Shown here: positions 6,884 to 15,387 of the stretch, piece after piece
Layout of the letters: every line of letters starts with the position of its first letter
Numbering within the stretch: the stretch's first letter is position 1
Source of the DNA: an uncultured Clostridia bacterium
Lineage (GTDB): Bacteria > Bacillota > Clostridia > Oscillospirales > Acutalibacteraceae
Reading direction: 5' to 3'
NCBI GenBank assembly: GCA_947630835.1
Contig: CANRIZ010000008.1
Span: 24,944 to 88,943, forward strand
Length of the DNA: 64,000 bases
Position numbers and translations under genes: made by a program
Notes under the pieces: model-generated
The model's database searches: none
What the model was told of the DNA's origin: nothing
What the model saw: only the letters and a program-made list of their open reading frames with translations

Positions 6884-9574
6884 TTAAAAATTAAATTCAA
6901 GCGTTTTTGTCTCGCCCGCCTTTAACTCAACCGTTTGAGCGTCGGAGCCCGCGCAGGAAACCTTTATGCTCTGAGCAACGTCGGAGCTTATTTGAGCCGT
7001 CGCCTTGCCGTTTTCCCACTTTACGGAAACCACGGCAGCGGTTCTTGCCCTGAGTCCGCTTATCTCGCCCTGCGTCCAATCGCTCGGAAGCGCAGGCAAA
7101 AGCTCGATCTCGCCCTTTTCGGAATACACAAGGCTCTCGTTTATTATGCCTGCCATACCGAGCTCCGTATCGGTACAGTAGGTGTCCGAACCCCTGTTCG
7201 TGTTGTGGTCGGTCATTAACGAGTCGTAACAAATATTGCTCTTTAAAAGGCTGTGAACAAGGTCGTTTACCCTGTCGCCCTGTTTAAGCCTTGCAAGCAC
7301 CAAGGCTTGATGAACAAAGCCGTGCGAAGCGCTGTTTTCCTTTTCCCTGTTCTCTATTGCCTGTAAAACCGCATTGGCAAGCTGCTCGTCGTGCTGCGTT
7401 TCGTTTAAGGGCCAAGCGCAGTAAAGGTGACTTATATGGCGGTGCTTGTTATTGTCCTCATACTGATTGGCGCACCATTCCTTAACGGCTCCGCTGTCGT
7501 CAAAGCTGTAATCGGGAAGATTGTTTAAAAGCTGCGTCCAATGCTCGACTCTCTTTTCGTAGCCCTCGGATTTAACGGCGTTTTCAACGTCTATCGTCAT
7601 TTCAAGTCCGCTTTTTGCCGCCCCTATATCCATAGCCGAATTTGCCGCCATGGTGGAATTGTATTTCTCGCCGCCCGTTGAATTTTCGGGTGAATACGAG
7701 GGAATGAGCAGATACTTTTCGCCGTCCTTCAATTCGGTCTTGCCCTTTTCGTAACGGGCGTTGCCGTCCTTATCGGTATAATATTCGGGCGTAACAAGCT
7801 GATCCCAGAAATTCGATTGCAGGGTAAGCAGCGGCAGAAGCACGTCCTCAAGCAATTTCATCTCTTTGCCGTCGTCGCCGGTAACGCTTATGTTGCCGAA
7901 GCACTCGTACATCTCGTAAATCGGCTGTATCATCCAGCTCGCTCCCGCGTTCCAATACTGGAAGGGATAGCCCTGGTAGTATTCCGCATTCAACGCGCCG
8001 TCGCCGTCGCTGTGAACCGGAGTTTGAATTGCGTCCTTCATACCGTAAATCTTTTCGGCGTTTATTTTCCAATCGTCTATCTGACGAAGAATAAACCTGA
8101 TATAGCCCTCGCCGAACTCCGAAAGATTGGAGGTATTCATACCGCTTGACTGAAGATTTACGTTTGCGTCCATGGTGTAGTCGCTTCGCCAGCCGGGGTT
8201 AAATTCGCCCGTCCACATACCCGAAAGCCTTGTCATCGAATAGCCGCTTGAGCAAATCATAGCGTATCTTGCCTGACTGTAAAACCTTTCGATAAGCGCC
8301 TCGTTCACCTTGCCCGAAAGCTTTTGCCTAAACAGTAAATCCTCGTTGGAAAGCGCTCTTTGCTTATTCTCGTCGCCGCCGAGAGTGAAGCTTACGCGGT
8401 TAAACATTTCCGCCTGAATATCCGCGCTCGGCTTTAAAGCCTTTTGATAATCGAACTTGCCGTTTTCCGTGTATTTTTTTGCGGCGTTCCTGCAATCTTC
8501 AAGCAAAGAATCAACAAGAGCGTATTGCGTTTTGCCCTCAAATTCCTCAAACGGGCACATATTGAAGCTTCTGTCGTTCTTGGTTATAAGGTAAACGGCG
8601 TCGGCGTCCGTAATTTTGACGGCGGGATTGACGTCGCCCTTAATTACGCTTTCGCCCTGCTTTTGGTTTTTGTCGGCTTCAAGCTGAACCTTCTCCTTTG
8701 AGCCGCCCTCCGCTATTATATATGTAACGCCGGCATAGCCGCCGTTGCCCAGCGAGGAAAGCTCGTAATCCGGATAATGCGCGACAAAGCTTATGTATTC
8801 GCAGTTGTCGTCAACAAGCTTTTTGTACTGCATATTGTTCTCGTCGCCGTTGCCGAATTTGTACATACCGCTTGCGTCGTCAAGCGAAAGAGTGAGATTT
8901 ATTTTGCTTCCCTCGGACGATTCGGTGATTTTTGTAATCGTAACGTCGTCTGCACGGGAGGTAAAAGTAGCTCTTTCCCAAGTTCCGTTTTTATCGCGGT
9001 AAGAAACGCCGACCTCGCCGGTTTCGTAATCCGTCCAACGGATATAATCCTTAAAGAACAGGTTTTTTTCCTGAGTAAGCCTTAACTGCTGACCCGGGTG
9101 GAAGGAATAGCCGTAATTCCAGCCCTTGCAATCCGCAACGTTCCAGCTTTGGTCAAGGTTTACTATCGCCTGCCTTGTTTTTTCAAGGTCGCCCGTTAAA
9201 TCGGGAAGATAATCCCTGTCACGGTCGGTGGGCATAATGTAATCGACGTCCTGATAAATAATAGTGTCGCTGTACGGAGCGCCGGAGGTGACAAAGCCGA
9301 GCCTTCCGTTGCCGCCTATCATTCCGTCTCGCCAATATCTGCCCTGCGTTTTGGTCTTGGGATAGGTGACTACATTGTGAAATTCAGTCGAAAACGCCTT
9401 TTGGGTTTCGCCTTTGAGCATAGAAGCGTCGCCCTGCGTGGACTTTTGATAAGCCGTAAACCCGAGCGCCGCCGCCGAAAGCAATATGCAAACGGTAAGC
9501 ACTATGCACAATATTGTTTTTAAAGTCTTTTTGACAATTTTTTTGAATTTGTCGCTTAAATGAAGTTTTTTCAA
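6884..9574 (-). CDS. GH95-like glycoside hydrolase with N-terminal membrane anchor
   Basis: About 896 residues. A single N-terminal hydrophobic segment (ILCIVLTVCILLSAAALGF) is an uncleaved anchor or signal. The body follows the GH95 (alpha-L-fucosidase/galactosidase) plan: an N-terminal beta domain with DGMIGGNGRLGF, then an (alpha/alpha)6 region with DANVNLQSSGMN (the family's paired Asn segment), HRHISHLY, and a C-terminal beta region with IELLPALPSDW. The similarity is clear but distant, so substrate is unassigned. An in-frame ATG lies at 9598, but a promoter-like TATTAT at 9604-9599 would make it leaderless. TTG at 9574, preceded by AAAGGGA at the right distance, is the start preferred here. 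The gene appears monocistronic. Confidence 0.75.
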   Translation of the reverse strand: MKKLHLSDKFKKIVKKTLKTILCIVLTVCILLSAAALGFTAYQKSTQGDASMLKGETQKAFSTEFHNVVTYPKTKTQGRYWRDGMIGGNGRLGFVTSGAPYSDTIIYQDVDYIMPTDRDRDYLPDLTGDLEKTRQAIVNLDQSWNVADCKGWNYGYSFHPGQQLRLTQEKNLFFKDYIRWTDYETGEVGVSYRDKNGTWERATFTSRADDVTITKITESSEGSKINLTLSLDDASGMYKFGNGDENNMQYKKLVDDNCEYISFVAHYPDYELSSLGNGGYAGVTYIIAEGGSKEKVQLEADKNQKQGESVIKGDVNPAVKITDADAVYLITKNDRSFNMCPFEEFEGKTQYALVDSLLEDCRNAAKKYTENGKFDYQKALKPSADIQAEMFNRVSFTLGGDENKQRALSNEDLLFRQKLSGKVNEALIERFYSQARYAMICSSGYSMTRLSGMWTGEFNPGWRSDYTMDANVNLQSSGMNTSNLSEFGEGYIRFILRQIDDWKINAEKIYGMKDAIQTPVHSDGDGALNAEYYQGYPFQYWNAGASWMIQPIYEMYECFGNISVTGDDGKEMKLLEDVLLPLLTLQSNFWDQLVTPEYYTDKDGNARYEKGKTELKDGEKYLLIPSYSPENSTGGEKYNSTMAANSAMDIGAAKSGLEMTIDVENAVKSEGYEKRVEHWTQLLNNLPDYSFDDSGAVKEWCANQYEDNNKHRHISHLYCAWPLNETQHDEQLANAVLQAIENREKENSASHGFVHQALVLARLKQGDRVNDLVHSLLKSNICYDSLMTDHNTNRGSDTYCTDTELGMAGIINESLVYSEKGEIELLPALPSDWTQGEISGLRARTAAVVSVKWENGKATAQISSDVAQSIKVSCAGSDAQTVELKAGETKTLEFNF

Positions 9575-9731
9575 AAGTATCATCCCTTTCGTTTCCATAT
9601 AATATCATTAATCCGTCATAAAAGTAAATACCTTTTATATAAATTGTAAATTCATATAATTTTATGCTTTTATTTCGTTGCAATATTGATATTTCCATTG
9701 TATAATATTAAAAACGCCGCGGGGTGAGAAT

Positions 9732-10133
9732 ATGGACGAAGAAAAAATCACACGGGTTGTCGCCGCCCTCATTTGGGATAAAGGCAGATTTATGATTTGC
9801 CAAAGACCGAAGCACAAAACAAGAGGGCTTTTGTGGGAATTTGTCGGCGGCAAGGTCGAAGCGGGCGAAAGCCCGGAGCAAGCCCTTATCAGGGAATGTC
9901 GCGAGGAGCTTGACGTGGGAATACAGGTAAACGACGTTTTTACCGAGGTAACGCACAGATACCCGGATTTGCTTATCAGCTTAACTCTCTTCAACGCAGA
10001 GATAACCGAGGGCGAGCCGAAGCTGCTCGAGCACAACGCCATAAAATGGATAACGCCCGACGAAATACCCGAATACGATTTTTGCCCCGCCGACAGGGAT
10101 ATACTAAAAATGATTACGGAAACGTGCAGGTAA
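9732..10133 (+). CDS. Nudix hydrolase, MutT-like (deoxy)nucleoside triphosphate pyrophosphohydrolase
   Basis: 133 residues. The Nudix box is intact (G-x5-E-x7-RE-x2-EE-L: GGKVEAGESPEQALIRECREEL, split here only by description), with the order typical of MutT proteins of about 130 residues. It likely hydrolyses 8-oxo-dGTP or a related oxidised nucleotide, although Nudix substrate specificity cannot be read from the box. The SD GGGGTGAG precedes the ATG. The gene ends 4 bases before the beta-mannosidase ATG, so it is co-transcribed with the two glycoside hydrolases. That is an odd pairing metabolically, but the spacing is unambiguous. Confidence 0.85.
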   Translation: MDEEKITRVVAALIWDKGRFMICQRPKHKTRGLLWEFVGGKVEAGESPEQALIRECREELDVGIQVNDVFTEVTHRYPDLLISLTLFNAEITEGEPKLLEHNAIKWITPDEIPEYDFCPADRDILKMITETCR

Positions 10134-10137
10134 TAAT

Positions 10138-12675
10138 ATGAAAAGAACATTAAACGGAACCTGGAGCTTTAAAGAATCGGGAACCGAAAAAGAGCTTTGC
10201 GCCGAAGTTCCCGGCTGCAATTATCTTGACCTTAGGGCAAACGGCGTTATTCCCGACCCGTTTGCGGGTACCAATGAAAAGGACTTGGGATTTGTTGCCG
10301 AAAAGGACTGGGAGTACAAAAGAATTTTCTGCATATCCAAGGAGGAGCTGAGCGCAGATAAAATTTATCTAAACTGCGATATGCTTGATACAATCTGCGA
10401 GTTGTACATAAACGGCAAAGAGCTTGCCCGGCGTCAAAACTGCTTCATAGGCTACAGCTTTTCAGTTAAAAATTATCTAAAAGAGGGCGACAACGAGCTT
10501 TTAATCATTTTCCGTTCGCCCAAAAAATACGTTGAGGATATATACAAAAGGGAGTCCGCTCCGCCCAACAGCAACGGTCAAAACGGCATAGTACATATCA
10601 GGAAGCCGCAATGCCATTTCGGCTGGGACTGGGGCCCCGTGCTTACACCGAGCGGGATTTCGGGAAATATCGGGCTTGAATTCGTAAACGGCGCCCGCCT
10701 TAATTATCTCAAGCTCACCCAGGAGCATAATAATGGCAAGGTAAGCATTAAGGCTTCGGCGGATATCGAATACTGTACGGACGAAAAAATCGACTGCGTA
10801 ATATCCGTAATTTGCCCTAACGGCGATGTGTTGACGGAAAAATCGGCAGAAGCGGAATTTGAAATCGAAAACCCCGAGCTTTGGTGGACTTACGAGCTTT
10901 CGGGCAAAAACATTCAACCCTTATATACCGTCAGGGCGGAGCTTTTCCTAAACGGCGAAAAGCTTTGCGAAACGGCGAAAAAAATCGGTCTGCGTACCAT
11001 AGAATTAAACCGCGAGCGGGACGAATGGGGCAGGAATTTTCAGTTTAAATTAAACGGCGTTCCCGTTTTTGCAAAGGGTGCGAACTACATTCCGCCCGAG
11101 CAGTTTATAACCGAATTCGATTCCAAAGCGCTAAAAAAGCTGCTTAACGCCGTAAGGTTTTCAAATATGAATTTGTTGAGAATTTGGGGCGGCGGTTATT
11201 ACGGAAGCGATGAATTTTACAACCTCTGCGACGAAATGGGAATTTTGCTTTGGCAGGATTTTCAATTCGCCTGCCAGGCGTATCCGTTTTTCAAAGAGGA
11301 TTTTCTCGAAAACGTAAAAAGTGAAATAGAATATAACGTAAAACGCCTTTCTCATCACGCCTCCCTTGCGCTGTGGTGCGGCAACAACGAAATCGAGGAA
11401 ATGCACTCGGGCTGGCTTACTTTCAGAAGCTACATAGAGTGGACCGAAAAATTCTTTTGGCATATACTTGAAGATGAAATAAGGAAATACGACGTTTCTA
11501 CGCCCTTTATCCCGGGTTCGCCTACGGGAATTTCGCACAACAAGGGCGTCAGCTGCGACAATGTGGGCGACACCCATATTTGGGCGGTCTGGCACGGGCT
11601 TAAACCTATGAGCTTTTACAGAAAGAGAATGACGCGTTTCTGCTCGGAATTCGGTTTTGAAAGCCTGCCCGATATTAAAACGGTTAAAAAATTTGCCGAG
11701 GAAAAGGATTTCGACCTTAACAGCGAGGTTTTTCTTTCCCATCAAAAATGTCAAAACGGCAACGACAAAATGGTTTACTACATAGCCTCCCGCTTTGATT
11801 TGCCCGAAAAATTCGAGGATTACATTTACCTTTCCCAAATAACCCAGGCTGAATGCATAGAGGACGCAACCGCCCACTGGCGCAGAAACAAGGGCAGGTG
11901 CAACGGCGCTCTTTACTGGCAGCTTAACGACTGCTGGCCCGTCTGCTCGTGGTCGAGCTACGACTATTACGGCAATTACAAGGCTTTGCAGTATTCGGCA
12001 AGGAATTTCAACGCGCCGCTCGGTATCTCGGTTGAGGACGACGAAAACAAAATAGACGTTTACGCCGTAAACGATTTAAACAGCGAACAAAAATTCACTC
12101 TTGAGGTCGAAGTTTTTGATATAAACGCGGGCGTTAAATACAAAAAATCAACCGACCTAACGCTTGACCGCCTTGAAAACAGGCTTGTTTACAGCTTCGC
12201 GACGGGGGATTTTGACAAATCCCGCGACGCTCTGTGCATAAGGCTTATTCAAGAAGGCAAGCAGCCGCTTCAAAAAATCGTTTTGCTCGATAAGGAAAAA
12301 AATTTAAACCTGCCCAAGGCTAAAATATCCGCAAACTTTGAAAAGGACGGCGAGCTTCTGCGGGTTTACCTTAAATCGGATAATTTCGCCCGCCTTGTAA
12401 GGCTTGAAAGCGAGGCTTCGTCCGAGCCTTTTTCGGATAATTATTTTGACCTTATGCCCGGGGAAATAAAACAGGTTACAACGCAAATACCCGAAGGCGT
12501 TTGCTTTGAGGATTTTTATAAAAGCGTGAGCATTATGAGCCTGAGCGACGTAAAGAAGGACAAAAGCAGGACTAAGGCGCTCAAAAACAGGATTAAAATA
12601 TTCACCTCCCCCTTAAACCTCGGCAACGCCGCATACCACGGCAAAATTCCTTCCGACGTAAGCATTGATGAGTGA
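10138..12675 (+). CDS. GH2 beta-mannosidase
   Basis: 845 residues, the usual length for GH2 beta-mannosidases. The N-terminal sugar-binding domain (LNGTWSFKE, VPGCNYLDLRANGVIPDPFAGTNE-type motif) is characteristic of beta-mannosidase rather than beta-galactosidase. The acid/base Glu is at about residue 418 (WCGNNEIEE) and the nucleophile Glu at about residue 504 (CSEFGFES). No signal peptide is seen, so it acts in the cytoplasm on imported manno-oligosaccharides or N-glycan fragments. It forms an operon with the upstream Nudix gene and the downstream GH30 gene, whose GTG start overlaps its stop codon. Confidence 0.92.
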   Translation: MKRTLNGTWSFKESGTEKELCAEVPGCNYLDLRANGVIPDPFAGTNEKDLGFVAEKDWEYKRIFCISKEELSADKIYLNCDMLDTICELYINGKELARRQNCFIGYSFSVKNYLKEGDNELLIIFRSPKKYVEDIYKRESAPPNSNGQNGIVHIRKPQCHFGWDWGPVLTPSGISGNIGLEFVNGARLNYLKLTQEHNNGKVSIKASADIEYCTDEKIDCVISVICPNGDVLTEKSAEAEFEIENPELWWTYELSGKNIQPLYTVRAELFLNGEKLCETAKKIGLRTIELNRERDEWGRNFQFKLNGVPVFAKGANYIPPEQFITEFDSKALKKLLNAVRFSNMNLLRIWGGGYYGSDEFYNLCDEMGILLWQDFQFACQAYPFFKEDFLENVKSEIEYNVKRLSHHASLALWCGNNEIEEMHSGWLTFRSYIEWTEKFFWHILEDEIRKYDVSTPFIPGSPTGISHNKGVSCDNVGDTHIWAVWHGLKPMSFYRKRMTRFCSEFGFESLPDIKTVKKFAEEKDFDLNSEVFLSHQKCQNGNDKMVYYIASRFDLPEKFEDYIYLSQITQAECIEDATAHWRRNKGRCNGALYWQLNDCWPVCSWSSYDYYGNYKALQYSARNFNAPLGISVEDDENKIDVYAVNDLNSEQKFTLEVEVFDINAGVKYKKSTDLTLDRLENRLVYSFATGDFDKSRDALCIRLIQEGKQPLQKIVLLDKEKNLNLPKAKISANFEKDGELLRVYLKSDNFARLVRLESEASSEPFSDNYFDLMPGEIKQVTTQIPEGVCFEDFYKSVSIMSLSDVKKDKSRTKALKNRIKIFTSPLNLGNAAYHGKIPSDVSIDE

Positions 12676-14045
12676 AAATTATGAGGCTTGATTTTAAAAA
12701 CGCAAAAAAAATGCAAACATTAAAGGGCTTCGGCGTTTCTTCTTGCTGGTGGAGCCAATACTGCTCGGGCGAAGCGGCAGACGTGATTTCCGAAATGCTT
12801 TACGGCGACAGCGGCCTCGGGCTTAACATTTACCGCTACAACGTCGGCGCGGGCTATGACGAGGGCAACTGCCGCGTTACAAACCCCTGGAGGCTTACCG
12901 AAAGCCTTTATGAGTTCGACCGCGAAGCGCAGCAGGGCGCTTACAACTTTGAAAACGACAAAACCGCCCGTGATTTTATGAAATTGTGCTTAAAAAAGGG
13001 CAATATCGACACGGTAATTCTCTTTGCGAATTCCCCGCACTGGTCGCAGACCGCAACCGGTCAAAGCACGGGAAGTCTGCTTTACTACACCTGCAACATA
13101 CCTAAGATGAATTACAAAAAATTTGTGAATTATATGCTCGATATAACCGAATTTTTCCTAAAAGACGGCGTACCCGTAAAATACATAAGCCCTATAAACG
13201 AACCCCAATGGAAATGGGGCGGCTCACATGTATGGCAGGAGGGCTGTCATTACGAAACGCAGGAGCTTATCGAGATTTACCGTCTGTTTGCCGAGGAAAT
13301 TATCAAAAGAAAGCTGCCCGTCGGGCTTTACGGACCGGAATCCGGCGAAATGATCGGCCTTACCTCCGAATACTTGGAGGCTCTTAAAAAAGACGAGCTT
13401 ATCATGAGCGTTATGCCCGTATTCGCCTACCACTCGTATCACAGCGACGACGATTACGAAACGAGAATTAAATTCAAAAACGACCTCGTTTTAAAAAATC
13501 CCGAGCTTCGCTTCGATATGTCCGAATGGTGCGAGCTTCCGAACAAAAGCCCCGTCGATTCCTTTAAGGCGGCGCTTATCACGGCGAGAATTATAGGTCA
13601 GGACCTTATACTTGCCGGCGCACAAAGCTGGACCTCCTGGGTGGCGGTCAACCAAATTTCAATAAAGGAGGACGGAAAGGATTACTCGGACGGGCTCTTT
13701 TCCGCTTCAAACGATTTTTCGCGCTTTTATACCGCCAAAAGGTATTACGCTCCCGCCCATTTTTCAAAGTTCATTCCCGTAGGCTCGGTTTGCCTTGACG
13801 CGGGCAATTTGCCCGAAAACGGCAACACGCTCAACGCCTTCCCGTTCCTTACTCCCGACGGCAAAACAGTCACCGTTATAGTAAACGAAGGTGAAAAGAC
13901 AAGCGTGTTTTTTGACGGTGATTTTTCCGAAATGAAAATAATTTCCTCCTGCGAGGACGAAGCGCTGAAAACCGTTTACGAAGGAAAATTCAAAGAAAAA
14001 ACGGACGTAGACAAAAATTGTCTGTTAACGGTAATCTGCGAATAA
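12672..14045 (+). CDS. GH30 family glycoside hydrolase
   Basis: 457 residues without a signal peptide. It has the GH30 start (LKGFGVSSCWWSQ), the acid/base Glu at about 177 (SPINEPQWKWGG) and the nucleophile Glu at about 285 (DMSEWCE). The C-terminal beta domain is short. GH30 includes beta-1,6-glucanases, beta-1,6-galactanases, xylanases and fucosidases; the subfamily was not determined. The WWSQ and EGCHYE motifs recall the beta-1,6-galactanase-like group, which is a guess. The start is either GTG overlapping the upstream stop (used here) or ATG at 12681. It is the last gene of the Nudix-GH2-GH30 operon, followed by a hairpin with a T-rich tail. Confidence 0.88.
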   Translation: MKIMRLDFKNAKKMQTLKGFGVSSCWWSQYCSGEAADVISEMLYGDSGLGLNIYRYNVGAGYDEGNCRVTNPWRLTESLYEFDREAQQGAYNFENDKTARDFMKLCLKKGNIDTVILFANSPHWSQTATGQSTGSLLYYTCNIPKMNYKKFVNYMLDITEFFLKDGVPVKYISPINEPQWKWGGSHVWQEGCHYETQELIEIYRLFAEEIIKRKLPVGLYGPESGEMIGLTSEYLEALKKDELIMSVMPVFAYHSYHSDDDYETRIKFKNDLVLKNPELRFDMSEWCELPNKSPVDSFKAALITARIIGQDLILAGAQSWTSWVAVNQISIKEDGKDYSDGLFSASNDFSRFYTAKRYYAPAHFSKFIPVGSVCLDAGNLPENGNTLNAFPFLTPDGKTVTVIVNEGEKTSVFFDGDFSEMKIISSCEDEALKTVYEGKFKEKTDVDKNCLLTVICE

Positions 14046-14078
14046 AACGCCGATTTTTAACGACTTGCGTTATCATAA

Positions 14079-14115
14079 AAAAGCCTGTTGATGAAATTTA
14101 CACCAACAGACTTTT
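14079..14115 (+). terminator. Terminator of the Nudix-GH2-GH30 operon
   Basis: AAAAGCCTGTTG pairs with CAACAGACTTTT (one mismatch) around a 13-nt loop, followed by ATTTT. It is placed about 35 bases after the GH30 stop. Confidence 0.6.
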
Positions 14116-14227
14116 ATTTTGCCGGAATTTATGAAAAGTACGGGCAATTTGCTTCACTCAACGCCGAAAAGCGGTCTAAATACATGTATGCGTTTTTTCC
14201 GCAAAATATTTTGCTTTTAAATTTTTG

Positions 14228-14467
14228 CTACTTATCGTCACCTTTAGTGTCTTTATACGATACCGAACTTGCAAAAAAAATATTGACTATTTCCTCGGCG
14301 CTCAAATAATATATATTTTTAATTTTGTCTATTTCACTCTGCCTGAAATCTGATTTTCCGTTTATTTTCAAGGATAAAGAAGCGGTGGAGGTACCTATTT
14401 TAGACGAAAGGGTTGCAACGGTATCCCCGAACAAAGCCATTTTAGACCTTAATAACTGTTTGTTCAC
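14228..14467 (-). CDS. Small Cro/CI-type HTH protein (DUF739-like repressor)
   Basis: 79 residues, beginning MNKQLLRSKMALFGDTV. It closely follows the DUF739 family of phage-like HTH repressors: a short N-terminal helix, an HTH (LSSKIGTSTASLSLKINGKSDF), then QSEIDKIKNIYYLSAEEIVNIFF. The start chosen is GTG at 14467, because it lies 8 bases after GGGGGTGAT, an extended match to the 16S tail. An upstream in-frame GTG at 14476 is itself the end of that G run. The SD is the 3' end of a G9 homopolymer (14484-14476). It is divergent from an XRE repressor across a shared promoter region. No phage genes are nearby. Confidence 0.8.
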   Translation of the reverse strand: MNKQLLRSKMALFGDTVATLSSKIGTSTASLSLKINGKSDFRQSEIDKIKNIYYLSAEEIVNIFFASSVSYKDTKGDDK

Positions 14468-14475
14468 TTTTATCA

Positions 14476-14484
14476 CCCCCCCCC
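14476..14484 (-). repeat. G9 homopolymer forming the Shine-Dalgarno of the DUF739-like gene
   Basis: Reads GGAGGGGGGGGGTGAT on the coding strand. The run abuts the extended SD, so slippage changes the length of the SD's 5' side but not the spacing to GTG 14467. Confidence 0.8.
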
Positions 14485-14500
14485 TCCGGAATTAATTATC

Positions 14501-14615
14501 TTTTTAAGATACCGCAATATTAACATATTCTGCCTGACTTGTCAATATAAAAATAAAATTATTAAGATATTTTCAATTAAAAATTGTTGATTTTAGATAC
14601 TTTACAATATATACT
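14501..14615. promoter_or_regulatory. Divergent promoters with three operator-like repeats
   Basis: Leftward promoter: TTGACA (14545-14540), 17-base spacer, TAATAT (14522-14517). Rightward promoter: TTGATT (14587-14592), 17-base spacer, TATACT (14610-14615). Three related sites TTTTTAAGATAC (14501-14512), TATTAAGATATT (about 14560-14571) and TTTTAGATACTT (about 14591-14602) lie at the leftward start point, between the promoters, and inside the rightward spacer. They are probable operators for one or both flanking HTH proteins. Confidence 0.65.
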
Positions 14616-14641
14616 TATAGTTGAAAGGTTGTGAAACAGCA

Positions 14642-14977
14642 GTGACACTTGCGGAACGACTAAAGCAATTAAGAAAAGAAAAAGGTTTGACTCAGGAACA
14701 GCTCGGCAAAGTTATCGGAGTGCAAAAACAGGCGATTTGGAAATACGAAAACGGCAACGTAACCAATATGAAAAGCTCCACAATAAAGACGCTTGCGGAA
14801 TACTTCAACGTTTCCCCGTCGTATTTAATGGGGTACACCAACGTCAGGAATCCGGAAGCGCAGGAAAATTTGAGCGAATTTGAACTCAAGGCCATACAAT
14901 TACTGCGAATGATACCCGATGAAAAGAAGGACGATTTTCTTGAATATCTGAAATCCGCAATACAAATTATTTTATAA
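14642..14977 (+). CDS. XRE-family HTH transcriptional regulator (CI-like)
   Basis: 111 residues. The N-terminal HTH_3 domain (LAERLKQLRKEKGLTQEQLGKVIGV, then AIWKYENG) is followed by YFNVSPSYLMGYTN, a linker common in phage-like CI repressors of Firmicutes, and a short C-terminal helical tail. It has no peptidase domain. An in-frame TTG at 14621 is excluded because the predicted transcription start is near 14622; the GTG at 14642 gives a 20-base leader with AAAGG. It is divergent from the DUF739-like gene with operator-like repeats between them, so the two likely form a small switch. Targets are unknown. Confidence 0.8.
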   Translation: MTLAERLKQLRKEKGLTQEQLGKVIGVQKQAIWKYENGNVTNMKSSTIKTLAEYFNVSPSYLMGYTNVRNPEAQENLSEFELKAIQLLRMIPDEKKDDFLEYLKSAIQIIL

Positions 14978-15387
14978 ATTCTTTCAACGATAACACCTTA
15001 GTAAAATACGTTCCAAGTCAAATTTTTACCCCTCCGGTCGGCAAAATTTTATATGGGTTTTATATGAGCATTGCTGCGATTATTGAAATAAATTAATTTT
15101 TTTCAAAATACAATTCCATAATAAATCATTTTTAGAATATTCTGCTTTTCTGCGCTTGCTTAAAAATTTTCGGCGGCGGAAAAATACAAAAATACAATCA
15201 GGGACCGTTTCAACGCGAAACAGCCCCTGATTTTTTCTTTTACGTCAAAACAATATCGTTTAACAAAATTATCTTTTCGACAATTAATATTGTTTTTCAA
15301 TTTTGTTGATTTTTAGTAAAATTATGTATATAATAAAGGATAATTACAGTAAATTACATAATACCAAAAAATTTTTAAAACTTTAAT
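14978..15387. other. Intergenic region
   Basis: A 410-base AT-rich stretch between convergent genes. It has no credible ORF. The only structure recognised is the terminator at 15196-15236. What the ~215 bases before that hairpin hold is not clear. Confidence 0.5.
15196..15236 (+). terminator. Rho-independent terminator
   Basis: AATCAGGG pairs with CCCTGATT and GTTTC with GAAAC around a small loop, followed by a T6 tract on the + strand. It probably ends the XRE regulator transcript, although it is 219 bases beyond the stop. Confidence 0.7.

Noticed and set aside
14088..14309. 73-codon rightward ORF
   Set aside because: It overlaps the well-supported DUF739-like gene on the other strand, spans a terminator-like hairpin and has no SD or recognisable product.
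14228..14977. Prophage or integrative element
   Set aside because: Only the repressor pair is present; no integrase, structural, lysis or replication genes and no attachment-site repeats were seen.
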